From contig UQFL01000055.1 of the NCBI GenBank assembly GCA_900540305.1, positions 1 through 12,351 on the forward strand: DNA of 12,351 nucleotides, in the 5' to 3' direction. Shown here piece by piece: positions 12,299 to 12,351 of the stretch. The stretch comes from an uncultured Oscillospiraceae bacterium (GTDB lineage: Bacteria; Bacillota; Clostridia; Oscillospirales; Acutalibacteraceae). The notes beneath the pieces were generated by a model, which saw only the letters and a list, made by a program, of their open reading frames with translations, had not been told where the DNA came from and did not search any database. Made by a program: the position numbers and the translations under genes. How positions within the stretch are numbered: position 1 is the first letter of the stretch; each line of letters opens with the position of its first letter.

Positions 12299-12351
12299 TA
12301 ACCTTAAATATATTATAACTCAATCAATAAAAATATGCAAGCATTATCATT

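Larger units (their letters stand above)
12063..12305 (-). ncRNA. candidate antisense RNA (type I antitoxin)
   Basis: A minus-strand promoter, TTGCAT (12335-12340), 17-bp spacer and TATAAT (12312-12317), would start an RNA near 12305. It would run across the hairpin at 12283-12298 and the whole toxin ORF to the terminator at 12069-12092, giving about 240 nt fully complementary to the toxin mRNA. The start and end points are inferred. Confidence 0.5.

Noticed and set aside
1..12351. CRISPR array or other regularly spaced repeat array
   Set aside because: No series of short direct repeats with unique spacers was found; the repeats present are terminators, operators and att-like motifs.

Overview
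The window looks like accessory DNA from a low-GC Firmicute, most likely a gut Clostridia (Oscillospiraceae/Lachnospiraceae type). The basis is AT-rich DNA, strong AGGAGG-type ribosome binding sites, consensus sigma-A promoters with 17-bp spacers, Rho-independent terminators and gene families typical of clostridial mobile elements. Taxonomy is inferred from these traits only.

Most of the window (about 1237 to 11944) reads as one mobilizable element of about 10.7 kb. At its left edge is a large serine recombinase on the minus strand. At its right edge is a plus-strand mobilization module: an XRE regulator, a structured short transcript, an oriT-like cluster of hairpins, a MobC-like protein and a MOBP-type relaxase. 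Two further small genes appear to be nested in another frame inside the relaxase gene, and a small conserved-looking ORF follows it. An 11-bp repeat (TTTTGGTGGAG) occurs in the recombinase 3' end, 159 bp to its left, and beyond the mobilization module. It resembles the 3' end of a tmRNA or tRNA gene read on the minus strand, so these copies are att candidates.

Between the two edges lie two cargo blocks, both on the minus strand. Block 1 (2747-5102) holds a 380-residue protein with cysteine clusters at both ends and an HTH-like middle, and a DUF2971-family protein, a family often seen in phage-defence neighbourhoods. Block 2 (5744-9188) is an operon: an SPFH-SHOCT protein, a four-TM membrane protein, two proteins with the same N-terminal zinc ribbon (one also has two TM segments) and a small unknown protein. 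It resembles the membrane-stress SPFH/zinc-ribbon clusters of Firmicutes such as B. subtilis ydjGHI. Its promoter region, shared with the divergent XRE gene at 9336, carries three TACCGAT boxes spaced exactly 43 bp apart. A frameshifted pseudogene lies between the two blocks.

Outside the element, the left flank (1-1055) has a two-gene membrane-protein operon divergent from a 77-residue XRE regulator. The right flank (11945-12351) has no long gene but contains a good candidate type I toxin-antitoxin module: a 31-residue single-TM peptide behind a perfect promoter, with a convergent antisense promoter and a terminator placed to give an antisense RNA across it.
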